From NCBI GenBank assembly GCA_025938935.1, contig JAPCWB010000002.1, positions 1 through 64,000 of the forward strand: a DNA stretch of 64,000 nucleotides, read 5' to 3'. The translations under genes and the position numbers were made by a program. Origin of the DNA: Novosphingobium sp. MW5 (GTDB taxonomy: Bacteria; Pseudomonadota; Alphaproteobacteria; Sphingomonadales; Sphingomonadaceae). Positions 20,964 to 29,446 of this stretch are shown here, one piece after another; the first letter of the stretch is position 1; each line of letters starts with the position of its first letter. Under the pieces are notes generated by a model, which saw only the letters and a program-made list of their open reading frames with translations, was not told where the DNA came from and ran no database searches.

Positions 20964-22154
20964 TCACCGCATCCCGATCCCCAGTTGCATCAGACCCCGG
21001 CGCACCGGCGCCAGCGAATAAAGCGCATGCAGCGCCGCCGCCCGCGCATCGCGCAGCGGCTGCGCGTCGATCATCGACGCCCGGTTCAGCGCATCGACCC
21101 CTGCCAGCCGCAGCTTGGCCTCGGGCCAGCGGCGGCGGTGATAGGCCTGAAGCGGTCCCGATTCGCCCAGCGTTTCCGGTGAGGCCAGCGCGATCAGCGC
21201 CCCCAGATCCCCCAGACTCATGTTCAGCCCCTGCGCGCCAATCGGCGGCACCACATGCGCGGCTTCCGCCATCAGCGCGACGCGCTGGCCGTTAAACCGC
21301 TCGGCAATCTGGGTGATGATCGGCCAGACGGTCAGCGGCGTCGCCTGCTCAAGCCAGCCGTAAAGCCCGCAACTGCGCTCGTTCATCGCCTGCTCGAACG
21401 CGGCGGGGTCCAACTGGCGCAGCCGGTCCACCTCGGGCCCCGTTTCCATCCAGACCACCGCCGAGCACGGCTTGCCCTGATGATCGCCCAGCGGCACCAG
21501 CGTGAACGGCCCGCCCGAGCGATGCACCTCGGTCGAGACGTTGTTATGCGGCTCGGGGTGGGTGACGGCGAAGGCCAGCGCCTTTTGCCCGTAGCGCGTG
21601 GTCTGCACCGGGATGCCCAGGGCCTTGCGCACGGGCGAGTGGCGGCCATCGGCGGCAATCACCAAGCGGGCGGACACGCGGCTGTCGTCGGACAGGGTGA
21701 CCAGTGCCTCGCTCTCGCGGGTGAACACGCGGCTTGTGGCGGTGCCGGGGCGGAAATCGACATTTTCCAGCGCGTCCAGCCGCGCAACAAATTCGCGCCG
21801 CAGCAGCCAGTTGGGCAGGTTCCAGCCAAACGGTTGGGCCGAGACATCGGCGGCATTGAAGTCATGGGTGATACGGGCGACCGGCTCGGCCCCGCCTGCG
21901 TCAACGATGCGCATGACCTGCAAGGGCATGGCGTGGGGGCGCAGGCGCTCCCACAGGCCTGCGGCTTCAAGCACCGGGATCGAGGGCTGCAAGAACGCCG
22001 TGGTGCGCAGATCGGCACCCGGTGCGGTGCCATCGGTGATCGGCGGCGCGGGATCGACGCAGATCACCGAATAGCGCGCCGACCCGAACGCTGCCGCTGC
22101 CGCCAGACCGGCAACGCCGCCGCCTGAAACCAGCACATCCACCGATTGCCGCAT
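20964..22154 (-). CDS. FAD-dependent monooxygenase, UbiH/VisC family
   Basis: A flavin hydroxylase of 396 residues, most likely acting on the ubiquinone ring. The N-terminal dinucleotide fold is VDVLVSGGGVAGLAAAAAFG, and the mid-protein motif is VIAADGRHSPVRKALGI (the DG motif contacting FAD and NADPH). The second FAD motif reads LMAEAAHVVPPIGAQGLN, where the family usually has GDAAH..P..GQG; the FAD-ribose aspartate is replaced by glutamate. The fold is otherwise complete. ATG 22154 is right before the dinucleotide fold. It is convergent with the helicase gene. Confidence 0.88.
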   Translation of the reverse strand: MRQSVDVLVSGGGVAGLAAAAAFGSARYSVICVDPAPPITDGTAPGADLRTTAFLQPSIPVLEAAGLWERLRPHAMPLQVMRIVDAGGAEPVARITHDFNAADVSAQPFGWNLPNWLLRREFVARLDALENVDFRPGTATSRVFTRESEALVTLSDDSRVSARLVIAADGRHSPVRKALGIPVQTTRYGQKALAFAVTHPEPHNNVSTEVHRSGGPFTLVPLGDHQGKPCSAVVWMETGPEVDRLRQLDPAAFEQAMNERSCGLYGWLEQATPLTVWPIITQIAERFNGQRVALMAEAAHVVPPIGAQGLNMSLGDLGALIALASPETLGESGPLQAYHRRRWPEAKLRLAGVDALNRASMIDAQPLRDARAAALHALYSLAPVRRGLMQLGIGMR

Positions 22155-22233
22155 GACCGTCTCCTTGCTTTGGCGCTTATCTAGCGCAAAGCCGGGGCCG
22201 GGGCGAGGCGGCAAGCCGCCTCAGGCGGCTGCG

Positions 22234-22473
22234 TCAGCCCCGGCTGATCGCCACCAGCACCACGACCATCAGCGGCGAGGCCACGACGGCAGGCAGATAG
22301 AGCGCGGGCAGGCCGAAGAAAAAGATCGCCAGACCCCAGATCGAGACCAGCGCCAGAATCAGGTAGAGCGGATAATCGGCGTCACCCTCGGCCAGTTCGC
22401 GCGCAATCGCCCCGAGCAGCGGCACGCGGTAAACGGCGGGGGCAGGGGTGTAGCTGAGGTCAGCACTGGCCAT
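22234..22473 (-). CDS. Small two-helix membrane protein
   Basis: A 79-residue protein with a soluble N-terminus (MASADLSYTPAPAVYRVPLL) followed by two hydrophobic segments: PLYLILALVSIWGLAIFFF and a segment from LYLPAVVASP. I recognise no family. The ATG at 22473 has GGAG seven bases upstream and is preferred over an in-frame upstream start with no such site. It could be co-transcribed with the UbiH-like gene about 80 bases downstream. Confidence 0.65.
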   Translation of the reverse strand: MASADLSYTPAPAVYRVPLLGAIARELAEGDADYPLYLILALVSIWGLAIFFFGLPALYLPAVVASPLMVVVLVAISRG

Positions 22474-22578
22474 GGGAAACTCCGGGTTAAAGCTATCCCG
22501 GAGATATGGCTTTCGCCCCTGCGCCTGAACATCCGGCGAGATGCCGCACTGCGGCAACACGCCACCTGCGCGCCAGTG

Positions 22579-23220
22579 TCACAGGGCGTTCAGGAACGCG
22601 GTCAGATTGTCGGTATGGTGGTGGACGTGGTCGTGCGTTTCCAGCTCAGGCGTGACAAGCACCGTGCGCATGCCCAACTGATGCGGGACACGCAGGTTGC
22701 GCTGGTCGTCCTCGAACATCGCGGCGCGGGCCGGGGTCAGCCCGTCGATGCCGAAGATCTGCTCAAACGCCTGTGGCTGCGGTTTGGGGTGATAATCGGC
22801 GTTTTCGACGCCGTAAACCGCATCGAACAGCCCGTCGAGCCCGCGCGCCTCGAGCACCCGGCGGGCATAGGGGGCCGAGCCATTGGTATAGACGATCCGC
22901 CGTCCGCCCAGCCGCTCAATCGCCGCGCGTAGCGCGGGATCGGGGGCGAGCACGGTAAAGTCGATGTCGTGCACCTCGACCAGATAAGGCACAGGGTCCA
23001 GCGCATGATGCGCCATCAGCCCGGCCAGCGTGGTGCCATAGGTCTGCCAGTAGTCGTGCCGCAGCCGGTCCGATTCGGCCCGGTCCGCGCCGGTCACGCG
23101 CATCACCACTTCGGTCATCTTGACGTCGATCTGATCGAACAGACGGACGCTGGGATGATAGAGGGTGTTATCAAGGTCGAAGACCCAAGTCTCGACGTGG
23201 TGGAAATCGCTGTCTGCCAT
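22579..23220 (-). CDS. Pyrimidine 5'-nucleotidase (HAD superfamily)
   Basis: A 213-residue HAD hydrolase. Motif I is FDLDNTLYHP, with the nucleophile and acid/base aspartates; motif II is VYTNGS; the motif III/IV region is DYHPKPQP and MFEDDQRNL. The DNTLY variant and length match the SDT1/pyrimidine 5'-nucleotidase group, which dephosphorylates UMP or CMP. ATG 23220 is the natural start because further upstream codons are unlike the family. It is divergent from the GntR regulator. Confidence 0.9.
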   Translation of the reverse strand: MADSDFHHVETWVFDLDNTLYHPSVRLFDQIDVKMTEVVMRVTGADRAESDRLRHDYWQTYGTTLAGLMAHHALDPVPYLVEVHDIDFTVLAPDPALRAAIERLGGRRIVYTNGSAPYARRVLEARGLDGLFDAVYGVENADYHPKPQPQAFEQIFGIDGLTPARAAMFEDDQRNLRVPHQLGMRTVLVTPELETHDHVHHHTDNLTAFLNAL

Positions 23221-23330
23221 GCGCACAGGGCTAGCCCGACCCGCCGCGCGACACAAGGTTGCAGCGGCCAGAACAGGCCTTTTCATGCGGCGCCTGCGCC
23301 CCTAGTCTGCAGCGCTTCGGAGGACTGCCC

Positions 23331-23984
23331 ATGAATGACCAGCGCCAACCCCTGCTCGATGCTTATTCGCTGATCCTCGCGGCGATTGACGACGGCGTCT
23401 ACAAACCCGGCGACCGGCTGGTGGAATCCGAGCTGGCCGAGCGTTTCGGCGTCTCGCGCACCCCGATCCGCGAGGCGTTGCAGCGGCTGGAAACGCAATC
23501 GCTGCTGACCCGCGACGGGCGCTCGCTGATCGTGGCCTCGCTTGATCACAACCAGTTGGCCGAACTCTACGTCGTGCGCGCCCAGCTTGAGGGGCTGGCA
23601 GCGCGGCTGGCGGCCAAGCATGCCTCGGTCGAAGAGGTGCGCGTGATGCGCGACATGGTCACGGAAGACCGCCGTTTGATGAATGATCCCAAGGCGTTGA
23701 GCCGGGCGAACAAGCGGTTCCACAAGCAGATCCATCTGGCCAGTCACAACCGCTTTCTGGTGCAACAGCTTGATCTGGTCCACCGCTCGATGGCGCTGCT
23801 GGCGACGACTTCGCTGGAAGCCGAGGGGCGCGGCCGCGCGGCGCTGGACGAGCACGACGCGATGGTCGAGGCGATCGCGCGCGGGGACGGGGACGCCGCC
23901 GACAAGGCGCTGCGCGAGCATATCAGCCGGGCGTTCGAGACCCGGCTCAAGCTGGAATCCGGCGACCGGCGGCGACAACGCTAA
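23331..23984 (+). CDS. GntR-family regulator (FadR/VanR type)
   Basis: A 217-residue repressor-like protein. The N-terminal winged helix reads YKPGDRLVESELAERFGVSR then TPIREALQRLE, the GntR signature. The all-helical FCD effector domain follows (from about residue 80, ELYVVRAQLEGLAARLA), with NKRFHKQIHLASHN and EHDAMVEAIARGD providing the usual metal/effector histidines. ATG 23331 has GGAGG seven bases upstream. The effector is unknown. Its end overlaps the 3' end of the convergent glycosyltransferase gene by four bases. Confidence 0.92.
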   Translation: MNDQRQPLLDAYSLILAAIDDGVYKPGDRLVESELAERFGVSRTPIREALQRLETQSLLTRDGRSLIVASLDHNQLAELYVVRAQLEGLAARLAAKHASVEEVRVMRDMVTEDRRLMNDPKALSRANKRFHKQIHLASHNRFLVQQLDLVHRSMALLATTSLEAEGRGRAALDEHDAMVEAIARGDGDAADKALREHISRAFETRLKLESGDRRRQR

Positions 23985-25857
23985 CCCTGTTCCGCGACCG
24001 AGGCATGCGCGGTACCGTCATGCAGGCCATGCGTGGTCTTGTCCCAGTAGAACGGGCTGGTCAGCATTTCCCAGATGCCTTTCCACGCGGCGATCACAGC
24101 CAGGGGGAAATAGAAATGCAGGCTGATCGCCCAGATCCTCAGCGCGCGGTGGCGTTTGTGTTGCAGCGCGGTGAGGCTGATCGCCAGCGAGGATACCTCC
24201 GAGATCAGGAACACCGCCGACACACCGATCAGCGCCCAGCCGGGCAGGGCGGCAGCGGCGGGGTGGCCAAGGCCGAAGAGCATCAGCCAGAAGCTCCACA
24301 GGATCGGGGCCAGCAGGAACTGCACCAGCGTGCCCAGAAACAGCAACTGCACCCCGGCAAAGCGCCACGCGCCCAGTTGACGCCACAACAGCACCGGGTC
24401 GCGCATGTGCACGGCGTAGGTCATCGCGTAGCCTTTCAGCCAGCGCGAGCGTTGCTTGATCCACGGCCAGATCCGGCAGTTCGCCTCTTCCATGGTCACG
24501 GTGGACAGCAGCGCGGTGCGATAGCCGTGGCGCGCCAGGCGCAGGCCCAGATCGGCATCCTCGGTCACGTTATGCGCGTCCCAGCCGCCCAGTTCCTCGA
24601 GCACGTCGCGGCGGAAAAACAGCGTTGTGCCGCCCAGCGGCACCACCAGCCCCAGCCGTGCCAGACCGGGTAGAATCAGGCGGAACCAGACGGCGTATTC
24701 GATGGTGAAACAGCGGCTGAGCCAATTGGTGTGCGGGTTCACATAGTCCAGCACCCCTTGCACGCAGGCCAGATCGGGCCCGGACCGGGCGAAACACTCA
24801 ACGACGCGGTGGATCTGGTCGGGCGCCGGTGCATCCTCGGCGTCATAGACACCGATGATCTGCCCGCGCGCGAAGTTCAGCGCGTAGTTCAGCGCGCGCG
24901 GCTTGGTGCGCAGGGGCGAGATCGGGCACCGGGATAACGCGCATCCATGTCGGCAACCCGCTGGAGGCCAGCGCGGAACGGGTCAGGTGGTCATCCTCTT
25001 CGACGATCACAAGCACGTCGAGCAGCTCACGCGGATAGGACAGCGCGCCCAGCCGCTTGATCAGGCGCGGCGCGATATCGGGTTCGCGGTAGAGTGGCAC
25101 CAGCACCGACACACAGGGTTTGCGCAGCAGATCCGTCGCTACGGTTGCGTCGGGGGGCCTGGCTGGCGCGCAGTTGTGCGACGGTCGCGGCAACTTTCAT
25201 CGCGTTGCCGAGCGTCAGAAAGCCCAGCACCAGGCCGAAAAGGGCCAGAAAGCTGGCGACAGGGGCAACCAGAGTCAGCGCGACGAACGAGGCGAGCGCC
25301 GTTGCAACCCAGTGGCTGAAGCGCCGCCCGTCCCAGAGCCGACAGCTTTCTTGCGCGGCCACGCAGGTTTCAGCCATCAGCCGCAGACTGCCACTGCGCG
25401 AGTCGATCAGGGCTTGTTGCAGGTCGGTTTCGGTGACGACACCCATCACCACGGGGCCGAGCGCTGCCTCCAGCTCTGCCCGGTGGGCAAAGAACTGATC
25501 CGGTTCGGCACAGGCCACAAGGGTGACGGACCCGGCGCGTGACCACGGCAGGCAGCCGATGCGCAGGCATCGGCGCGGCCCGACACGGTCGATCAGGCGC
25601 GGATCGGGCCGCGTTTGCGTTGTGTCGATGACGCCGGTGCCGAATTGCTCGGCCAGTGCTGCCATCACGGCTGTTTCGCTGGCCAGCCCGTGAGCGCGCA
25701 GGATATCGCCAAGAGGCAAGTGCTGGCGGGTCTGAATTTCGAGCGCGCGCAACAGGTCGCACGACCGTATCTCCCCACGCCGGAGCAGAATCGCACCCAA
25801 AGGCGGGCGCTGGCATCGTCGGGGCAGCACGGGGCACAACAAGGGCCGGGTACACAA
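23981..25857 (-). CDS. Membrane glycosyltransferase family 2 with N-terminal MshEN-like domain (frameshifted)
   Basis: A processive-type polysaccharide synthase of about 620 residues. Residues about 17-70 contain two MshEN-like repeats, PPLGAILLRRGEI...LLRALEIQ and LPLGDILRAHGLA...MAALAEQ; such repeats bind cyclic di-GMP in MshE and related proteins. Two hydrophobic helices precede the GT-A domain (VSVLVPLYREPD, VYDAEDAP with the metal-binding DxD-like aspartates, TEDADLGLRLARHGYRT, QRSRWLKG). Membrane helices end the protein. QRxRW is the acceptor motif of cellulose-synthase-like enzymes. Breaks lie in a G run at 25152-25157 and near 24915. The start, TTG 25857, is uncertain. Confidence 0.85.
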
Positions 25858-25986
25858 CCCCGGACCCGTCGTTCAAGAGATCCCCCTCGACCGTAGGCCT
25901 TGCCTCAGAATGCTGGCGTGCGAGGTGTGGCATCTTGACCTCCGACCGGACCCCATCACTGATGCCCGGTGGAAGTTAAGAGAGCG

Positions 25987-27178
25987 TTAATAATCGTTTA
26001 CGCAGGCACTTTGCGCAGGCACTTTGCGCGCGGCCATCGCGTCAGCAAAACGCTCGAACAGGTAGTAGCTGTCCTGCGGGCCGGGGCTGGCCTCGGGGTG
26101 GTATTGCACCGAGAAGACCGGGCGGTCGGCCAGACGGATGCCGCAGTTCGAGCCGTCGAACAGCGAGACATGCGTTTCCACCACGCCAGCGGGCAGGGTT
26201 TGGCTGTCGACGGTAAAGCCATGGTTCATCGAGGTAATCTCGACCTTGCCGGTGTCGTGGTTCTTGACCGGATGGTTCGCGCCGTGGTGGCCGTGGTTCA
26301 TCTTGATCGTGCGCGCGCCCAGCGCCAGCGCCAGCATCTGGTGACCCAGACAGATGCCGAAGACCGGCAGATCGGCGTCCAGCACCTGTTTGATCATCGG
26401 CACGGCGTAATCGCCCGTCGCCGCCGGGTCGCCGGGGCCGTTGGACAGGAAAACCCCGTCCGGATTGAGCGCGAGCACCTCTTCCGCCGTGGCGGTCGCG
26501 GGCAGGACGGTGACGTCGCAACCGGCCGACGCCAGACAGCGCAGGATGTTGCGCTTGGCACCGAAGTCGATGGCGACAACCTTGTGCACCGGCGCGGTCT
26601 GCGGCTGGTAGCCCTGCGGCCATGCCCAGCGCATCTCGTTCCAGTGATAGCTCTGGGCGCAGGTCACATCCTTGGCCAGATCGAGGCCGACAAGCCCCTT
26701 CCAGCCACGGGCCTTTGCCAGCAGGCTGTCCAGATCGAAGTTGCCGTCGGGATCATGCGCCAGTGCGACATGCGGCGCGCCTTGCTGGCGAGATCGCCCG
26801 CGTCAGGCGGCGGGTGTCGAGCCCGCCGATGCCGATGCGGCCCTGCCGGGTCATCCAGGCGGTCAGCTCGCCGGTGGCGCGCCAGTTCGACGGTTCGGTC
26901 GGGTCCCATTTCACCACCATGCCGGCGGCGACGGCCTGTTGGGCCTCTTCATCCTCATCCGTCACACCGGTATTGCCGATATGCGGGAAGGTGAAAGTCA
27001 CGATCTGCCCGGCGTAGGACGGGTCGGTCATGATTTCCTGGTAGCCGGTCATCGCGGTGTTGAAGCACAACTCGGCTACCGTCTCGCCGGTCGCGCCGAA
27101 GCCGAAACCGTAAAAGATGGTGCCGTCGGCGAGAACGAGGCAAGCGGTCGGGCGCGGCGACTCTTGGGCTGCGGGCAT
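25987..27178 (-). CDS. carA: Carbamoyl-phosphate synthase small subunit (frameshifted)
   Basis: CarA is the glutamine amidotransferase that feeds ammonia to CarB for arginine and pyrimidine synthesis. The N-terminal domain runs through ACLVLADGTIFYG and TAMTGYQEIMTDPSY to GIGGLDTRRLTR. The class I GATase domain has VFGICLGHQ with the catalytic cysteine and SVQYHPEASPGP with the catalytic histidine and glutamate. The frame breaks near 26775-26790. The C-terminus is extended by a 13-bp tandem duplication (see the repeat at 26002). ATG 27178 starts MPAAQES. Confidence 0.94.
26002..26027. repeat. 13-bp tandem duplication at the carA stop codon
   Basis: GCAGGCACTTTGC occurs twice in direct succession (26002-26014 and 26015-26027). 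With one copy the carA frame would end KVPA-stop at 25998. The second copy shifts the frame and adds QSACVNDY before the next stop at 25987. Confidence 0.9.
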
Positions 27179-27251
27179 CGGACGGCTCCTGATCTGATAT
27201 CGCGCTGTCTCTACGGGGTCAGCGGGGGGAATCAAGGGCGCGCGCGCAAGG

Positions 27252-27285
27252 GCGGGCCTCGGGGGGCATCGAGCCCCCTCTCGGC
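27252..27285. repeat. ATCGA-loop hairpin (isolated)
   Basis: GGGGGGC-ATCGA-GCCCCCT (27261-27279) with the five-base loop at 27268-27272 and a stem of seven pairs, one of them G-T. It lies 3' of the GNAT gene and 5' of carA on the minus strand. No arm of the larger element accompanies it. Confidence 0.65.
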
Positions 27286-27323
27286 CCGGCGGGTTGCCAC
27301 CCGCAGGCGCGCGGATCATGCGC

Positions 27324-27761
27324 TCAGAGCGGCATCTCGTAGGTCTTCCACTGCGCAGCCTTCGCCAGCTTGTCGTAAAGCCCACGGGCGCGGGCATTGT
27401 CCTCGGCGGTGATCCAGCTGAGCGCGGTCCAGCCGCGCGCGCGGCCCTCGGCGGCGATGGCCTCGATCAGCGCGCGGGCCGCACCTGAACCGCGCGCGGC
27501 GGGATCGACGAACAGATCGTCAAGGTAGCCGCCAGTCGAGGCGTCGAGTGGCAGCGCGTAGGGCCGGAAATGGGCGAGGCCGACGAGGCCGCTGTCGCCT
27601 TCGGCCACAAAGCACTCGACCTCATGCGCGGGGTCATGAAGCCAGCCCCAGACGCGCGCGCGCATCTCGGCGCTCTGCTGAACGTGGTAAAACGCGGCAT
27701 AGGCGGCGTAGAGGCGCTCCCAGTCGGCGCGGTCACGGCGGTGCGGTCGGCGGATGAGCAT
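27324..27761 (-). CDS. GNAT-family N-acetyltransferase
   Basis: A 145-residue acetyltransferase. The acetyl-CoA loop is LFVDPAARGSGAARALIEA (motif A, Q/RxxGxG/A form) followed by GWTALSWITAEDNARARGLYDKLA (motif B). The start at 27761, MLIRRPHRRDRADWERLY, is typical of the family. The substrate is unknown. The ATG has AGGAGG upstream on the minus strand. The gene is divergent from the inositol monophosphatase. Confidence 0.9.
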   Translation of the reverse strand: MLIRRPHRRDRADWERLYAAYAAFYHVQQSAEMRARVWGWLHDPAHEVECFVAEGDSGLVGLAHFRPYALPLDASTGGYLDDLFVDPAARGSGAARALIEAIAAEGRARGWTALSWITAEDNARARGLYDKLAKAAQWKTYEMPL

Positions 27762-27893
27762 GGGGAACCTCCTGTTTCGCGCACAGCCTAGACGCCGCTC
27801 GACGGGGCTGAAAGGGGAGAATCCGCAGGTTCCCCTTTCCATTGGCGCGCCTTTCCCGTAAGGCCCAACGCTGTTCAGGACGGAGCCAGCGAA

Positions 27894-28685
27894 ATGCAGG
27901 GAAGTGCCAATCTCAACCTCATGATCAAGGCCGCGCGTAAAGCGGGGCGTTCCTTGGTCAAGGATTTCCGCGAGGTGGAAAACCTGCAGGTCTCGTCCAA
28001 GGGGCCTGGGGATTTTGTGTCGAAAGCCGACCGCGAGGCTGAGCGGATCATCAAGGAAGAATTGATGGACGGCCGGCCGAACTATGGCTGGCTGGGCGAA
28101 GAAACCGGCGAGGACGAGGGCACCGACCCGACCCGCCGCTGGATCGTCGACCCGCTGGACGGGACGACCAACTTTCTGCACGGGCTGCCGCACTGGGCGA
28201 TTTCCATCGCGCTGGAGCACAAGGGCGAGATCGTTGCCGGTCTGGTGTTCGATGCGGCCAAGGACGAGATGTTCTACACCGAGAAGGGTCTCGGTGCCTA
28301 TATGAACGACACGCGCCTGCGGGTGTCGGGGCGCCGGTCGATGATCGAGTGCATCTTTGCGACGGGCGTGCCCTTCGGTGGCCGCCCGGCACTGCCCGCA
28401 ACGTTGCAGGATCTGGCGCGGCTGATGCCGGTCTGCGCCGGTGTGCGCCGCTGGGGCGCTGCGGCGCTGGACCTCGCCTATGTTGCTGCCGGTCGTTACG
28501 ACGGGTTCTGGGAACGCGGTCTGAAACCTTGGGACATCGCCGCCGGTTCGCTTCTGGTGCGCGAAGCGGGCGGGTTCATCGGGCCGATCCGCGACGGGCA
28601 GGATCCGATCGAGTCGGGCAACATGATCGCCGCCAACAGCGTGATCTTCGACAGTTTCTCTAAAATTATCCGTACCCGCGACTGA
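27894..28685 (+). CDS. suhB: Inositol-1-monophosphatase family protein
   Basis: A 263-residue Mg-dependent phosphatase of the IMPase/SuhB group. The metal-binding signatures are WLGEETGED, WIVDPLDGTTNFLHG (DPLDGT, two metal ligands) and KPWDIAAGSLLVREAGG, the C-terminal family signature. It may hydrolyse inositol phosphate or, like SuhB, act with the transcription machinery; the sequence alone cannot tell. A terminator-like hairpin (28698-28716) follows the stop, at the start of the intergenic element. Confidence 0.94.
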   Translation: MQGSANLNLMIKAARKAGRSLVKDFREVENLQVSSKGPGDFVSKADREAERIIKEELMDGRPNYGWLGEETGEDEGTDPTRRWIVDPLDGTTNFLHGLPHWAISIALEHKGEIVAGLVFDAAKDEMFYTEKGLGAYMNDTRLRVSGRRSMIECIFATGVPFGGRPALPATLQDLARLMPVCAGVRRWGAAALDLAYVAAGRYDGFWERGLKPWDIAAGSLLVREAGGFIGPIRDGQDPIESGNMIAANSVIFDSFSKIIRTRD

Positions 28686-28697
28686 CCGCCGTCGCAA

Positions 28698-28860
28698 AGG
28701 GGGCTTTCCGCCCCCTCTTCGCTTGCAGCGAATTCACCCCCGAGGATATTTGAAGACAGAAAATAGGGGCGGTTAACCAAACCTTAACCCGCATTTTCTG
28801 TCTCCAAATATCCTCAGGGGTGAGGCCCGGAACGGGCCGAGGGGGCGAGCCCCCCTGACC
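28698..28860. repeat. Full intergenic element 2 with TTAA-N7-TTAAC centre (arm type B), reversed
   Basis: It lies between the convergent suhB and Lrp genes. A 7-bp stem AGGGGGC/GCCCCCT (28698-28716) serves suhB as terminator. It is followed by CTTCGCTTGCAGCGAATTC and CCCCC. The left arm GAGGATATTTGAAGACAGAA (28741-28760) and AAT come next, then the centre TTAACCAAACCTTAAC (28773-28788). The right arm ATTTTCTGTCTCCAAATATC (28793-28812) and CTCAGGGG complete it. The module order is inverted relative to copies 1, 3 and 4. Both arms carry ACAGAAAAT/ATTTTCTGT instead of the GCAAAGA/TCTTTGC of copies 1 and 3. Confidence 0.75.
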
Positions 28861-28872
28861 CCGGCAGCCGCC

Positions 28873-29331
28873 TCAGCGACCGCCCTCCTTCACCGATTCC
28901 ATCGCCACATGCGTCGAGGTCGAAGCGACATGCGGCAGGCTCGAGATCCGCTCGGCCAGGCTTTGCCGATAGTCCAGTATATCGGCGCTGCGCACTTTGA
29001 GCAGGTAGTCGAAAGCCCCGGCAATCATGTGGCATTCTTCGACTTCGGGCAGAGAGCGCACCGCCGTGTTGAACGCCTTGAGTGCCGCTTCCCGGGTGTC
29101 GGACAGCCGCACCTCGACAAAGGTGATATGCGCCATGCCCAGCCGCAGATGGTTCACCCGTGCCTGATAGCCGGTGATGAACCCCTCACGCTCCAGCCGC
29201 CGAAGCCGCGCCTGCGTCGGTGATTTCGACAGGCTGATTCGGCTGGCCAGTTCGGTGACGCTGAGCCGTCCGTCCTGTTGCAGGACGCGCAGGATGGCCT
29301 GATCGAAGCTGTCGAGATCGTCGCGGGTCAT
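28873..29331 (-). CDS. Lrp/AsnC-family regulator, probably of putA
   Basis: A 152-residue Lrp-type regulator: the N-terminal helix-turn-helix DSFDQAILRVLQQDGRLSVT with LASRISLSKSPTQARLRRLE, then the RAM (Lrp ligand-sensing) domain ending in ISSLPHVASTSTHVAM. It is divergent from putA with a 115-base shared promoter region. PutR-type Lrp proteins activate putA in the presence of proline in alphaproteobacteria, so this is the expected regulator. ATG at 29331. Confidence 0.92.
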   Translation of the reverse strand: MTRDDLDSFDQAILRVLQQDGRLSVTELASRISLSKSPTQARLRRLEREGFITGYQARVNHLRLGMAHITFVEVRLSDTREAALKAFNTAVRSLPEVEECHMIAGAFDYLLKVRSADILDYRQSLAERISSLPHVASTSTHVAMESVKEGGR

Positions 29332-29446
29332 TTGCCTGCCTGTGAGACCAAATGCAGCCAATTTGCCTGCCGATGCAGCGTAATCGGGAAAAACGCAGGC
29401 GGCAATCGGCGTATTCTGGGGATTATCGAAAATTCCGGGTGCTGCC

